This document shows positions 46,046 to 56,542 of a stretch of DNA of 64,000 bases, piece by piece (within the stretch, counting starts at the first letter, position 1; each line of letters begins with the position of its first letter). The notes under the pieces were generated by a model. It made no database searches and was not told the DNA's origin. It saw nothing but the letters and a program-made list of their open reading frames with translations. The DNA lies in NCBI RefSeq assembly GCF_000283155.1, contig NW_004454178.1, positions 22,889,191 to 22,953,190 on the forward strand. Reading direction: 5' to 3'. The stretch is from Ceratotherium simum simum (lineage: Eukaryota; Chordata; Mammalia; Perissodactyla; Rhinocerotidae). The translations under genes and the position numbers were made by a program.

Positions 46046-46811
46046 GTTTTTTTCCATCTTTGTCGGGGGATTGTCTTAGTCTGTTCGGGCTGCTGTAACA
46101 AAATACCACAGACTGGGTACCTTATAAACAACAGACATTTATTTCTCACAGTCTGCAGGCTAGAAGTCCAAGATCAGGGTGCCAGCATGGTCAGGTGAGG
46201 GCCCTCTTCCATGTCACAGATGTTTCCTTATATCTGCACATGTGGAAGGGGGCAAGGGATCTCTCTGGCCTATTTTATAAGGGCACTAATTCTGTTCATG
46301 AGAGACTCGCCCTCATGACCTATCATCTCCCAAAGGCCCCATCGCTTAATACCATCACATTGGGGGTTAGGATTTCAACATATGAATTTGGGGGTATACA
46401 TTCAGACCATAGCTGGTATAATTGACAAATAAAAATGTATGTATTTAAGATATATGACTTAATGTTTTAGTATATGTATACATTGTGAAATAATCATCAT
46501 AAAGCTAATTAACATATCCATCACCTCAAAAAGTTACCATTTTTGTTTTTTTGTGTTAAGAACACTTAAGATCTACCCTCTTAGCAAATTTCAAGTATAT
46601 GATACAGTGTTGTTCACTATATTCACATTGTTGAACATTGAATCTCTAGAAATTATTCATATTGTAACTGAAACTTTGTACGCCTTAGCCAACTTCTCTC
46701 CACTCTCCTACCGCCCACCCCCTGGCAACCACCATTCTACTCTCCATCTCTATGTATTTGACTACTTTAGATTCTGCATATAGGTGAGTTCATGCAGTAT
46801 TTGTCTTCCTA
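46046..46811 (-). mobile_element. L1 3' end, minus part of a 5'-inverted L1
   Basis: TTTTTTTCCATCTTTGTC at 46048 is the reversed L1 3' terminus. It is interrupted by an LTR (46072-46413) and resumes as TATAATTGACAAATAAAAAT, TCATCACCTCAAAAAGTTAC, CCTGGCAACCACCATTCTAC and GTTCATGCAGTATTTGTCTT. The next upstream L1 segment then continues in the opposite direction from 46812. That is the hallmark of a twin-primed, 5'-inverted insertion. Confidence 0.8.
46072..46413 (-). mobile_element. MLT1B-like MaLR LTR inside an L1 3' UTR
   Basis: TGTCTTAGTCTGTTCGGGCT, AAATACCACAGACTGGGTAC, CATTTATTTCTCACAGTC, GGGGGTTAGGATTTCAACAT and ATGAATTTGGGGG are reversed MLT1B text. L1 3'-UTR sequence lies on both sides, so the LTR inserted into the L1. 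Confidence 0.85.
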
Positions 46812-47215
46812 CAGTGGAATATCATTCAGCCTTAAAAAAGAAGGACATCTTTGGTCAAAGTGTTCAAAGTTGCAGTTATGTAGGATGAGTAAGTCTAGAG
46901 ATCTAACATACAGCATGATGACTATAGTTAATAATACTGTGTTGAATACAAGCAATTCGCTAAAAGAGTAGATTTCAGGTGCTCTCATCAAAAACAAATG
47001 ATAACTATGTGAGGAGATGATATGTTAATTAGCTTGACTCTAATAATCATTTCACTACCTATATGTATATCAAATCATCGTGTTGTACACTGTAAATATA
47101 TGCAATTTTTATTTACAAAAATAAAATAAAAAGAAGGAAGACCTAGCATTTGCAACAACATGAAGGACATTACGCTAAGTAAAATAAGCCAAATCCTTTT
47201 CAAACTGTACTCCAG
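46812..47215 (+). mobile_element. Inverted 5' part of the L1, itself interrupted
   Basis: ACAGTGGAATATCATTCAGC (46812-46845) and ATTTGCAACAACATGAAGG through AAGTAAAATAAGCCAAATCC (47139-47215) are consecutive pieces of L1 ORF2/3' UTR in plus orientation. They are separated by a second L1. They directly precede, in L1 coordinates, the minus-strand part at 46414-46811. Confidence 0.78.
46846..47127 (+). mobile_element. Short L1 3' end inserted into the inverted L1
   Basis: This segment of about 280 bp contains AAAGTTGCAGTTATGTAGGA, GATGACTATAGTTAATAATA and GTGAGGAGATGATATGTTAA, and ends AAATAAAAT. A perfect 11-bp duplication, AAAAAGAAGGA, flanks it (46835-46845 and 47128-47138). It is the youngest layer of this nest. 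Confidence 0.9.
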
Positions 47216-48079
47216 GAGATCGCAACAAATTGATTGATGCTGGCACTGGAAATAAATCTACTGGACATATTTGGAATATATAGATAGGTATGTTCAGCTA
47301 ATCGGCACCCTCCACTCAGCATGAACTTTCAGATGTTTATTCTTCCTGGAGTAAATTGTAAGAAGATTGACACTACCAGGAAAGAGGATGGTTATTAAAT
47401 GGCCCTTGTGGCCCTGCACAGTGTCTTCCTGAGTTACGTCTGAGCCTCCTTGATTGTTGCCACTCCAACTGGGAGCATCTGGTTCCCACAGCGCCAGCTG
47501 CAGCTGCCGAGCTCCACTGACACCGCTTGACTTCAAGCCACTTAGGGATTCTGAGACCACAGCTACCTGACATCAAACTAACCCATCAGCTTCAAAAAAT
47601 AACAAGCACAACAATTACAAACAAAACAGCTGTTTGAACAACTGCGTTTTTTCCCCCTTTTAACTAGTTGTTTCGTCTGCTGACAACTCCAGAAAGAGCC
47701 TTCGCAAACAAAGGACGTTAGTTAAATAATGGATTTTTGTGCTGGGAATGACTTCATGGATAAGGGTGATTGACGCCTCCAAGGGTCTTGGATAGGCAAG
47801 GATGTAATTAAGAAGCCAGCTGATGTGGGCTGACAAATCCCCCTCTCACTTGAGAACACTGATGCATGGAATAAATTTCATTCTTGGCATTTAAAGCAGC
47901 TTCCAAGTTAACCATTTCCTTCATTTCCCCTTTTTCAATGTTTCTGTTTTCCTAGCATTTTTAGACATTAGTTCCAACAGTGCTACCATTTGGGCCCTAA
48001 TGGGTTATCCATTAAGGGATTTTCTATGACCATTATTAATCTGTTTAGAATTTATGTCTTTAATGGATTTGATGTTTAA
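47216..48079. other. Anonymous DNA
   Basis: No repeat or exon is recognised. The part from 47700 to 47850 is balanced in composition and repeat-free. Confidence 0.4.
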
Positions 48080-48260
48080 CAAAATAAAACCTGTGCATGG
48101 TTTAAACAAATCAAAAAACTCAGGCAGAGTTATAGTGAAAGGCAGCCAATTCCTGCTGCACTTCTTTCTCTCCAACTCTTGTGCCAGAGGCAACATCATT
48201 TAACTTCTTGTTCTCTTTTTCTGATGGTTATCCCATATGTCTAAATACTACGTGTATACC
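48080..48260 (-). mobile_element. Possible L1 3'-UTR-like fragment
   Basis: AGGCAGAGTTATAGTGAAAG, CCAGAGGCAACATCATTTAA and TGATGGTTATCCCATATGTC resemble an old LINE 3' region in reverse. It is diverged and uncertain. Confidence 0.35.
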
Positions 48261-48379
48261 ATTCAGTTCTCATTTATCAGCTTTTAATTTGCTGTTGGAT
48301 TTCTATTACAATGTATCTCATTACATCAACACCTCCCACTTTCCTGCATCCAATCGAGTCATGTTACTATTTTTAGTCA

Positions 48380-48465
48380 GTTTCACAATCACCCCCAATA
48401 AACCTCTTCCACTCCAAATTCTGTTTCAGTGTTTGCTTCCCAAGGACCCAGTTTAACACAGTGGC
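48380..48465 (+). mobile_element. Possible LTR 3' end
   Basis: CCCAATAAACCTCTTCCACT, TCTGTTTCAGTGTTTGCTTC and GGACCCAGTTTAACACA have the AATAAA-plus-U5 appearance of an ERVL LTR end. Confidence 0.45.
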
Positions 48466-48504
48466 ACCAAGAGCATCTGAGGAAGTAGATATAAGATGGG
48501 GTTT

Positions 48505-50330
48505 GAATAGGATGATTCAATATCGTAAAGATCTCAGTTCTCCTCACATTAATTTATAAATTTGTCAAATTCCAATAAAAATATCAACAAGTAGTTTTAT
48601 GAAGTTACAAAAGCTGACACTGATGTTCATGTGGAAAATCAGACATGGAAGAAGGGCTAGGAAATCACAGGCAAGAGAAAAATCTATGACGGGGTCCAGC
48701 TCATCTGGGTATGAAAACCTTCTATGAGGCCTGTGTAAGTAAAACAGTGTCACACGGGACGTGAACAGACAGGTGGAATAGAGTAAAAATCCAGAAATTG
48801 ACCTAAGTACACATGGAAATTTAGTATATGATAAAGATAGTATTTCGAATCAGCAGAGCAAAGATGAACTTTTTAATACATGGTTCTATGGCAACTAGGT
48901 AACCATTTGGGAAAAGATAAAATTAGACCCACACCTCCCATGATATGCAAGAATAAACTCCAAATGGATCAGGGATCTAAATGTAAAAACACGAAGGAAT
49001 GAACATACTATATGTAGACATGGGTGAATTCTCTTTAATCTTAGTGTAGAGAAAGGCTTTCTAACTATGACACAAAATGGAAAAGCAATAAAATAAAGAG
49101 TGAAAAACTTAACTCCATAATACAAAAAAAATTTTTGCACAGAAAAAATCATCATAAATAAAGCTAAAAGACAAATGATAATTCAGAAATAAATTCACAA
49201 CATTTATCAGAAACAAAGAGTAATATCTCCAATATAAAAAATTCATAGAAACTGAGAGGAAAATGACCAAAACCCTGACAGAAAAATGGTCAAAAGACAT
49301 GAGCAGACTATTTACAAAAGCATATAAAAATGATCAACAAACATGAGAATATTTTCAATCCCACTCATAACAAGAGAAACACAAATTAAAACTACACTGA
49401 GAGGGGCCTGCCCAGTGGCCTAGCAGTTAAGTGTACGCACTCAGCTGCTGGCGGCCCGGGTTCGGATCCCGGGCGCACACTGATGCACCACTTGTCAGGC
49501 CATGCTGTGGCGGCGTCCCACATAAAGTGGAGGAAGATGGGCACAGATGTTAGCTCAGGGCCAGTCTTCCTCGGCAAAAAGAGGAGGATTGGCATGAATG
49601 TTAGCTCAGGGCTGATCTTCCTCGCAAAAAAAACAAAAACTACACTGAGATTCCACTTCTCACCTATCAGATTGACAAAAACTCAAAAGTATGATGACGT
49701 ATTAGCTAAACTATGAGGAAATAGGTTCTCTCCTATGTTGCTGGCAAGAATGCAAATTCATACAACCCACATGCAGGGGAACTTGGCAATATCTAATAAA
49801 ACTACAGCTGGGTTTACCTTTTGATCTAGCCATCTGACATATGAAGACAAGGTAATTCATTGCAGTGTTGTTTGTAATTGGAAACAATCTAGATGCTCAG
49901 ACCTAAGAGAGTGGAAGACTAAACTATGGTGCATCCTCATCCTAGAGTCCCATGAAGCTGAACAAAAGAATGTCAAAGATCTCCATATAATGATATGGAG
50001 GGATTTCCAGGAGACATTATTAAGTTTTTTTTTTTTTAAGGCAAAGTACAAAAGGTATGCTACCTTCTGGGTAGGAAAAAAAAGGAGGAGTAAGAAAATC
50101 TATGTGTATCTGCTCATTTGTGCAAAAAGAGACACAGGAAGGATAAACCAGAACCTAATAGCATGGGTCACCTCCAGAGAATGGGGTGAAAAGGACAGGG
50201 AGGGAGTGTATCTACCAGTTAGTTCTGACTTTTGGAACCATATTAATATCAATAAGAATGAGAACAGTAAAACTAACAATGAAGTACAAACAGAAACAAA
50301 TGAACTTAACTGTTAGGTGATTTCAAATGA
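48505..50330 (+). mobile_element. Old L1 ORF2, interrupted by an ERE
   Basis: AAATTCCAATAAAAATATCA, AGATAAAATTAGACCCACAC, AAAAATGGTCAAAAGACATG, GATTCCACTTCTCACCTATC and TGGTGCATCCTCATCC trace the distal half of ORF2 in order. Stops and gaps show a decayed copy. The ERE at 49403-49635 sits within it. The end merges into the 3'-UTR-like stretch before the GATA repeat. Confidence 0.85.
49403..49635 (+). mobile_element. ERE SINE, long type, inside L1
   Basis: GGGGCCTGCCCAGTGGCC, the B box GGTTCGGATCC, CCATGCTGTGGCGGC and two AGGAAGAT-type modules precede an A-rich tail. A perfect 15-bp duplication, AAAACTACACTGAGA, flanks it (49388-49402 and 49636-49650). Removing the SINE restores L1 continuity. 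Confidence 0.98.
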
Positions 50331-50666
50331 ATAACATAACCACACTGAAGGATGAGGAGGGAGGACACACCCAAAGAACATTCCAGCACAATATTTTGAC
50401 TTTACATCCTTAGGCTAGAAACAGAAAGAACAGCAAACAAAATTGAATTCTAGCTGTAAGCTTTGTTTCTCTCGGTGGTATCGGTTAGCACTTTGGAAAC
50501 CTCTACATATTCTAGCATTGAGGAAATAAGTAAATATATTGTGAATTATGGGAGCCAGATTTCTCATTATCTGAGAAGGAAATTAAAAATATGGAAAGAA
50601 GGAAGGTTAGAGTGAAACCTGAAGTGATGTATTGGAGGTATCAGTATGAACACATGGCTTTAAAGA

Positions 50667-50708
50667 TAGACAGATGGATGGTTAGATAGATAGATGGATA
50701 AGATAGAT

Positions 50709-50759
<51 letters not shown>

Positions 50760-50945
50760 GATAGATAAATTGACAGATAGATAAGATAGATGATTGACAG
50801 ATAGATGATAGGTAAGATAGATGAAAGATTATAGATAGATAGATACATAGACACAGACAGACAGATAGATGATAGAGAGATGAGTGAATGGATAGATAGA
50901 TGATAGACGGTTGGATGGATGGATGGATGGATAAGTAGATACATA
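50667..50945. repeat. Compound GATA/GATG/GACA microsatellite
   Basis: About 280 bp of tetranucleotide units include an uninterrupted GATA block at roughly 50711-50757 and GGAT units at 50912-50932. Open frames on the minus strand through it read as repetitive serine, isoleucine, tyrosine and leucine and are artefacts. It is likely hypervariable. Confidence 0.97.
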
Positions 50946-51059
50946 GTTCTTTTGCTCTGTCTCCTGAGAGGGCCTGGAAGCAATGATACCAAGTGGTAAT
51001 GAGCAAACCTATCACTCAGCTCTTGGTTTCCAAATAAACGCACCATTCCTCAATAAAAA

Positions 51060-51500
51060 CAACCAGGGTTTCTTAGAGAAACAGCTGATTATGTGTCTGA
51101 AGATGGAAAAGATCTTGGAAAAGAACCTGGAAGATCTTGTGTCTGAAGATAAGGACTGCTCTAAGAGTGATGGGAACATGTCAAAAGGACATAGGACCAT
51201 CTTGAAGGCACTCCTACTAGCCAAATCTGGGGCACTTTGAGCACTAAAACAAAAAATGATGAAATAGTGACAGACACAAACAAACGAAGAAGAAAAAAGT
51301 CTCCTCCTTAGAGTAAAATGCCAACTAGTACGTGTAAAAGGAACGAAGAAACTAGAAAAACCACCATTTGGAGACCATCATAATAAACACTGATTGAGGA
51401 TGTGACTGGTGACTTGAAAGCATTTATCACTGTGGTGCTGGTACGCGAGCACTGCCTAACCTGATGAGAGAGACGGAGACTTATGACACAGCTACTAGAC
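51060..51500 (+). repeat. Unnamed dispersed repeat, copy 2 (L1 3'-UTR-like)
   Basis: GAAGGCACTCCTACTAGCC, AAATCTGGGGCACTTTGAGC and AGAGTAAAATGCCAACTAGT match copy 1 at 34495. CCATCATAATAAACACTGAT follows. Its place just after an L1 ORF2 relic suggests the 3' UTR of an old L1 subfamily. Confidence 0.5.
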
Positions 51501-52960
51501 CAAGGAGACACATCCATGGTGAAAACCCAAATTGGGGTAGAGCTTAGGCCTGTTAGCTGATCAGAGAACTAGAGATTATTTGTTCCCTGGACAATCCGTT
51601 TCCTTTCAGCCTCATCATTGCTAGGCACGTCATACAGGATAACCAGTCAGGCCTGAGGAAGCTGCAGGGATGTGCTTAGCCAGGGGCTACCCAGACGAGT
51701 GGAATTGCTTTGTTGCTTAAAGGATAACTTGAGTAGCAAGTTGACACAGAGGAAGGCGGCATTCTTCTGCAAGCCAGTGGGTGGATCCTGCTTAAGCTGT
51801 GTCTGGACTATTCCCCGCCTTGGAAATAGCCTCTGAGATTCATTAGCACCAACAGCCTTGCCTCCTCAAAAAGCACGCAGTCATCATTCTCAGATGGCAG
51901 GCTTTGCATCCCTGCGTGCAGAGGGTATCCTGTGAATTGCAGCATTCTTATTACATCGCCCGTTCCTTGTCAAATGAAACCCACGAGGCAGTCCTAGTGT
52001 GGGCATCCTGTGGTTAGCCCCTCTGTCTCTGAGTGACACTAAGGAGAATAATGACATTCTTCCAGATCTGGCTCGATCATTTTAATCACGTAAACCATAA
52101 GCACCCCTGCTGCTAATCCCAGCTCTGTGCTTCTCGGTTCCTGAAGTCAGCCTAGTAGGGAATTCAATTAATGATCCACCCTTGCGGAATAACTCACTCA
52201 GTCGGTACAACTGGGAAAACAGATTCGCAGTGAAGAGAAATGGAAATTGTAGGTTTCCACTGAACCCCATTGTGTCTCATAACCGTCAGCGGTGTCCCTG
52301 CAAGGAAGGATGGGGGTTTTCTTTTGGTTCGACTGTCAAATCAAAATTTCCATTTTCTTGTCTATTCACTGGTTACCATCTGTCTAGCTGAAGGGCCGTG
52401 ATGATTCTAATCTCATCTAGTTTTTTGGATGTTTCTATGCCTGCTTCACCATCCAGAGTGTTCTTTGCATGCTTTTCAGAGGAAAAGGAAAACCATATAT
52501 GATGTATGTGACAATAGTGCTTTCTTTCTGGATTGTGGAAAGTAAAGTAATTCAAAACAAAATTTTTGTTTTAATTCAATATTAATATAGTGTAGAGGTA
52601 GCATCCCAATAGATTTTCTTTTATTTAATGTTCTGAAGTTCTTTATCTCAATACTTCTTTAAACTGCCGGTTTCACAAGTTTTATTTATTTCAGAAAGAG
52701 CGAAAGTGCTGTTTTTCCTTCTCTCTTTTTTAAATGAATATATATACTTCTTGGAGGAGTTACCTAACCACATTAGAGAAAAGATGGAAAATAGAAAATA
52801 CTATCCACAGCCCTGACGTCAGAAAACGAATGTTTGGTATTTGTTAGAAATATTTTGCCCCAGACTTGTTTGCCTTTTTATTTTTGCATTCTTTTCCATT
52901 CACAATTTTCCATTTTTATTTATACAGATATGTTGATTTCTTTTATTACTTTTAAGCTTA
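51501..52960. other. Repeat-poor DNA
   Basis: About 1.4 kb without a recognisable mobile element. The block 51840-52200 is of even composition with AT-rich motifs (CAATTAATGATCC near 52165). It could be conserved noncoding DNA or simply unique sequence. Confidence 0.4.
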
Positions 52961-52974
52961 GAAAGTCATTCCTT

Positions 52975-53209
52975 GGGCTGGCCCCGTGGCATAGCGGTTA
53001 AGTGCACGCGCTCCGCTGCTAGGAGCCCGGGTCCGGATCCCAGGCATGCACTGCCCCATTGCTTGTCAGGCCATGCTGTGGCAGCGTCCCACATGAAGTG
53101 GAGGAAGATCCGCACGGATGTTAGCTCAGGGCCAGTCTTCCTCAGCAAAAAGAGGACTGGCATGGATGTTAGCTCAGGGCTGATCTTCCTCACCAAAAAA
53201 AAAAAAAGG
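52975..53209 (+). mobile_element. ERE SINE, long type
   Basis: GGGCTGGCCCCGTGGCATAG, the B-box variant GGTCCGGATCC, CCATGCTGTGGCAGC and two AGGAAGAT/GCTCAGGGC modules end in 13 A residues. Duplication GAAARTCATTCCTT, with one difference, flanks it (52961-52974 and 53210-53223). Confidence 0.97.
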
Positions 53210-53223
53210 GAAAATCATTCCTT

Positions 53224-53819
53224 CTCTAGGGTAGTCAATTTTAATTTCTTATAGCTTTTTGTATATTTGATTTTTTTAACTCTTTAATCCATTTAGAAGA
53301 TACTTTGATGAAAGGTGAGATTTTTTTCCCCCAAGGAAACACCAAGAGATGCCCAGGTAAATCACCTGGGTTCCACACATGTCCCTCCCTGCCCTGTTGT
53401 GTGACAGCAGCCCCCCTCCCCCTGTATGACTGGGTCGATTACTCCTGCCAGGACAAAGACTCCTCTTGCTTGCTGACCTCTGGACACAGGAGTTCAAAGT
53501 GCTAGGCACAGCTTGTAGTTCAACAGGGCTCTCGTCTTGTCCCCTGCCAAGAGCACACCCCATCTATGGGCCAGAACATCTGATCCTGCAGAGCCCAGAA
53601 TTGTAGGGACAGGAATCACCAAGTCCCCCTGTGGGTCATTGGAAATCAGGATAAGGGAGGGCACTCCTGCTTCACCCTTGGATCCAGGACACAGTCTTCT
53701 TACTGCTGGGGCACAGTCTGATTCAAGGCGCCTACTGCACCCTGGAGGATGGCTCCCACCCTCAGAGCATCTCCTCTGGGCTGGCGTTTCAGTTGTGCTT
53801 CTGCAGGCCATTTTAGCAC
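53224..53819. other. Anonymous DNA next to an ERVL relic
   Basis: A few open frames of about 95-105 codons cross this stretch without a recognised domain. On the minus strand it follows the ERVL pol relic and may hold its decayed continuation, but no integrase motif is visible. Confidence 0.35.
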
Positions 53820-55960
53820 TTTACTAGGCTGGCAGTTCCTGGATGGTGTGATTTGTAACGTATCAATAGAGCTCATGCTCATGAGCTCGCTCCCACCCTT
53901 CCTTCGACCCTTCTGGGTGAATGCTATGTTGTGTAGGATTCCACGCTTGTGGATCAGGCATTTCCAAAGCACCCAGGTAGTGGAGATTGTGGAAGACCCT
54001 TCTACTGCTCTGAGGCCCCTCAAAGCTGGCAGCCTTCCATGTCACTCAGTATACAGGCCAAAGCAGTATTTTGGGGCGTGGAATATGTTGCCTCCAGAAC
54101 CAGAAGAAGCTTACCAGGTGTGATATTTCTTTCTTTTGGGAAACGATGCAAGATATAGCAATTTGCCTTCTACTTTGGAGGAAATTCTAAACATGCCCCT
54201 GACAACTGAGCCCTTAAAACCTATACTGAAGTCATAGGTCCCCGAATCTTCATAGCGTTTACCTGCCACCCCCTGGAGCACCTGTGTCTTACCAAGGCCT
54301 CCAGCACACCAGCCACCTCTTGTTCATCACTACGTGATGTCCTCAATGTGATGGAACAATGTGATGTTCTGCAGGATGTCCAGATGGGTCCAAGGCCCCT
54401 TGACCTGTTTTATGGCAGAGGTCAGGAGAGTTAATACAGCTCCTGGGAAAATTGTGAATGCATATTTTTGTCCATAACAGGTGAATATAAATGGTTTCTG
54501 ATCCTCTTTCCTGATTGAGAAAGAAAAGAATACATTCACAAAATCAATGGTTGTATAACGTGTACCCGAGGCTGTGTTAACCTACTCGGGCAACAATACC
54601 ACACCCAACACAGCAGATGCAATGGGGCTACTACTTGGTTAAAATGGCAGTAGTCTAGAGTTACTCCCCAGAACCGTCTGCATCCAGATCCATTCTGCAG
54701 GGGCCAGACTGGCAAATTCAATGGGATTATGCTTGGGACCACCATCCCTGCATTTTAGGTCTTTGATGATGGCACTAATGCCTCCATAGGATGTAACATT
54801 ATTTTTTATTTGTTATCTTGGGTGGGAAGTAGGCAGTTTCAGGGGCTTCCTTTTAATCATCCCCCTCTTTGGTAGCTCTCATTCCATGAGCCAATGAACC
54901 AACATGGGTGTTCTTCCAAATATGAAATATATCAATCCGAATTATATAATGTGGAACTAGGGAGATGACCACCAGATGAATTCACCAAACCACTTGACAC
55001 ATTCTAAGTTGGATTTTGGCCAGGATGGCATTTATTACCTGGTCCCTGAATACCCTCACTCCAAGAGACCACGATGACACTTTGGGTCTCTGAGTATCAA
55101 TGTCAATACAGATTCTTTTACTAATAGTATTCAAAAAATCCTCATAGTCTCCTCTCCCAAGTGTATAGGCGCTTTAGTAAATGGCCATGGTCCCTTTGGG
55201 GGAAGAATTGCTACAGTATATAGTTGTGATAATGTTGGTGACTTGGAGAGCTCTTCAGTCAATGGGTTTGAGACTGAAACTTGGCTCAGGTCCAGGACCT
55301 GGGCAAGAGTTTGTGACTTTTTCTTGGAATGACCACCCTCAGCTTCTTGCTCACCTGTTCTTACTTCCTTCTGATTTTATATATGAAACACGTCACTGAT
55401 GGAGACTCATTCCTTCTTCCCCCAGATGCCATGTTTTATTACATATCTTCACAGATATGACCTTCACAGATACGACCTTCTTTGCAGGTCATGCCCCTTG
55501 CTGCCACTCCAACCTTGCTGATTGTTTTGATAATTGTGACCATCTGGCTTCTGGTGGTTAGGTGCTGGCCCATGCTTTAGGGCTTCCAATGTCCTTAAAA
55601 ATCACTATCAATGAGCCAAGGTCTGTGACAGCCTCTCCTACCATCAGCCCTGGTCTAGGGTGGCTCCCAGGAGAAACCAATGGCCCACAAGGAACAAAGA
55701 GGAGATGCCTGAATTGTCATGGCAGATGGTGGAAGATGGGATTAAAAGGCTCAGGAGAGTGGGCATGCTGGAGTGGAGCAAAGTGGGAGAGCCCTCTCTA
55801 AACTTCTTAGTGATGCTGGTGCCCCTCTCACCAGCACATTCCTGATGGCCTTGGTGAACAGTGTGTCCCCAGGCCTTCCTGTGGAACACGGAACATAATA
55901 CTCTAGAGAGTCTTCTGGCCCCTGCCAACCCAATGGGGAGCTCTGAAGAGAAGACTGCCC
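53820..55960 (-). pseudogene. Decayed ERVL pol (reverse transcriptase) relic
   Basis: Read on the minus strand, 54536-54745 encodes PVWPLQNGS and VTLDYCHFNQV. Next, 54330-54539 encodes FFSFSIRKEDQKPF with a degraded catalytic box (HHIEDI) near 54340. Further downstream, around 54040-54110, it encodes FFWFWRQHIP. This is the order of palm, catalytic box and connection in ERVL-class reverse transcriptases. Frames change repeatedly and stops are frequent. Catalytic aspartates are not intact, so the relic is inactive. The upstream part (55000-55960) is probably gag/protease-side sequence by position only. No flanking LTR pair was identified. Confidence 0.8.
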
Positions 55961-56268
55961 ATTAGAAGAGTCTTATATTGGTCAAGAATTGCCAGGTTCT
56001 AGTACCCTGACCTGCTCTATCATTGGCTGGGGGCTGCCCAAGAAGAGCATGGCCTCCTCTCCAACCCTGAGGCAGGTCATGAGGGCACTAATTGCTGGAG
56101 GATGGCAGCTAACTGCACTTCTTACAACTGAATGGCAAGTTCTTTCTTGAAGGAAGATTAAACGAACACACTTCCAGGGTTGCTACATCTCTGGTACAGT
56201 TACGGGTATTTTCATAACTATCTGTATTCTTTTTATATTTTTTGCGTGTTTTCCAAGAACTGTATTAC

Positions 56269-56526
56269 TTTTTTTTTTTTTTTGGTGGGGAAGATTGGCC
56301 CTAAGCTAACATCTGTTGCCAATCTTCCTCTTTATTTCTTGCTTGAGGAAGATTGTCCCTGAGCTAACGTCTGTGCCAGTCTCCCTCTATTTTGAATATG
56401 GGATGCCACCACAGCATGGCTTGATGAGCTGTCTGTAGGTCTGTGCCCAGGATCTGAACCCATGAACCCCAGGCTGCTGAAGTGGAACGTCTGAACTTAA
56501 CCACTATGCCACCAGGCCGGCCCCAA
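56269..56526 (-). mobile_element. ERE SINE, old long type
   Basis: On the minus strand it shows the head GGGGCCGGCCTGGTGGCATA, CCATGCTGTGGTGGC and two tail modules, then a 15-T (reversed A) run. Duplication CCRAGAACTGYATTAC, with two differences, flanks it (56253-56268 and 56527-56542). Divergence marks it as older. Confidence 0.97.
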
Positions 56527-56542
56527 CCGAGAACTGCATTAC

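Noticed and set aside
50641..51046. Minus-strand open frames of 124 and 128 codons
   Set aside because: They read through the GATA microsatellite and give repeats of serine, isoleucine, tyrosine and leucine. This is a composition artefact.
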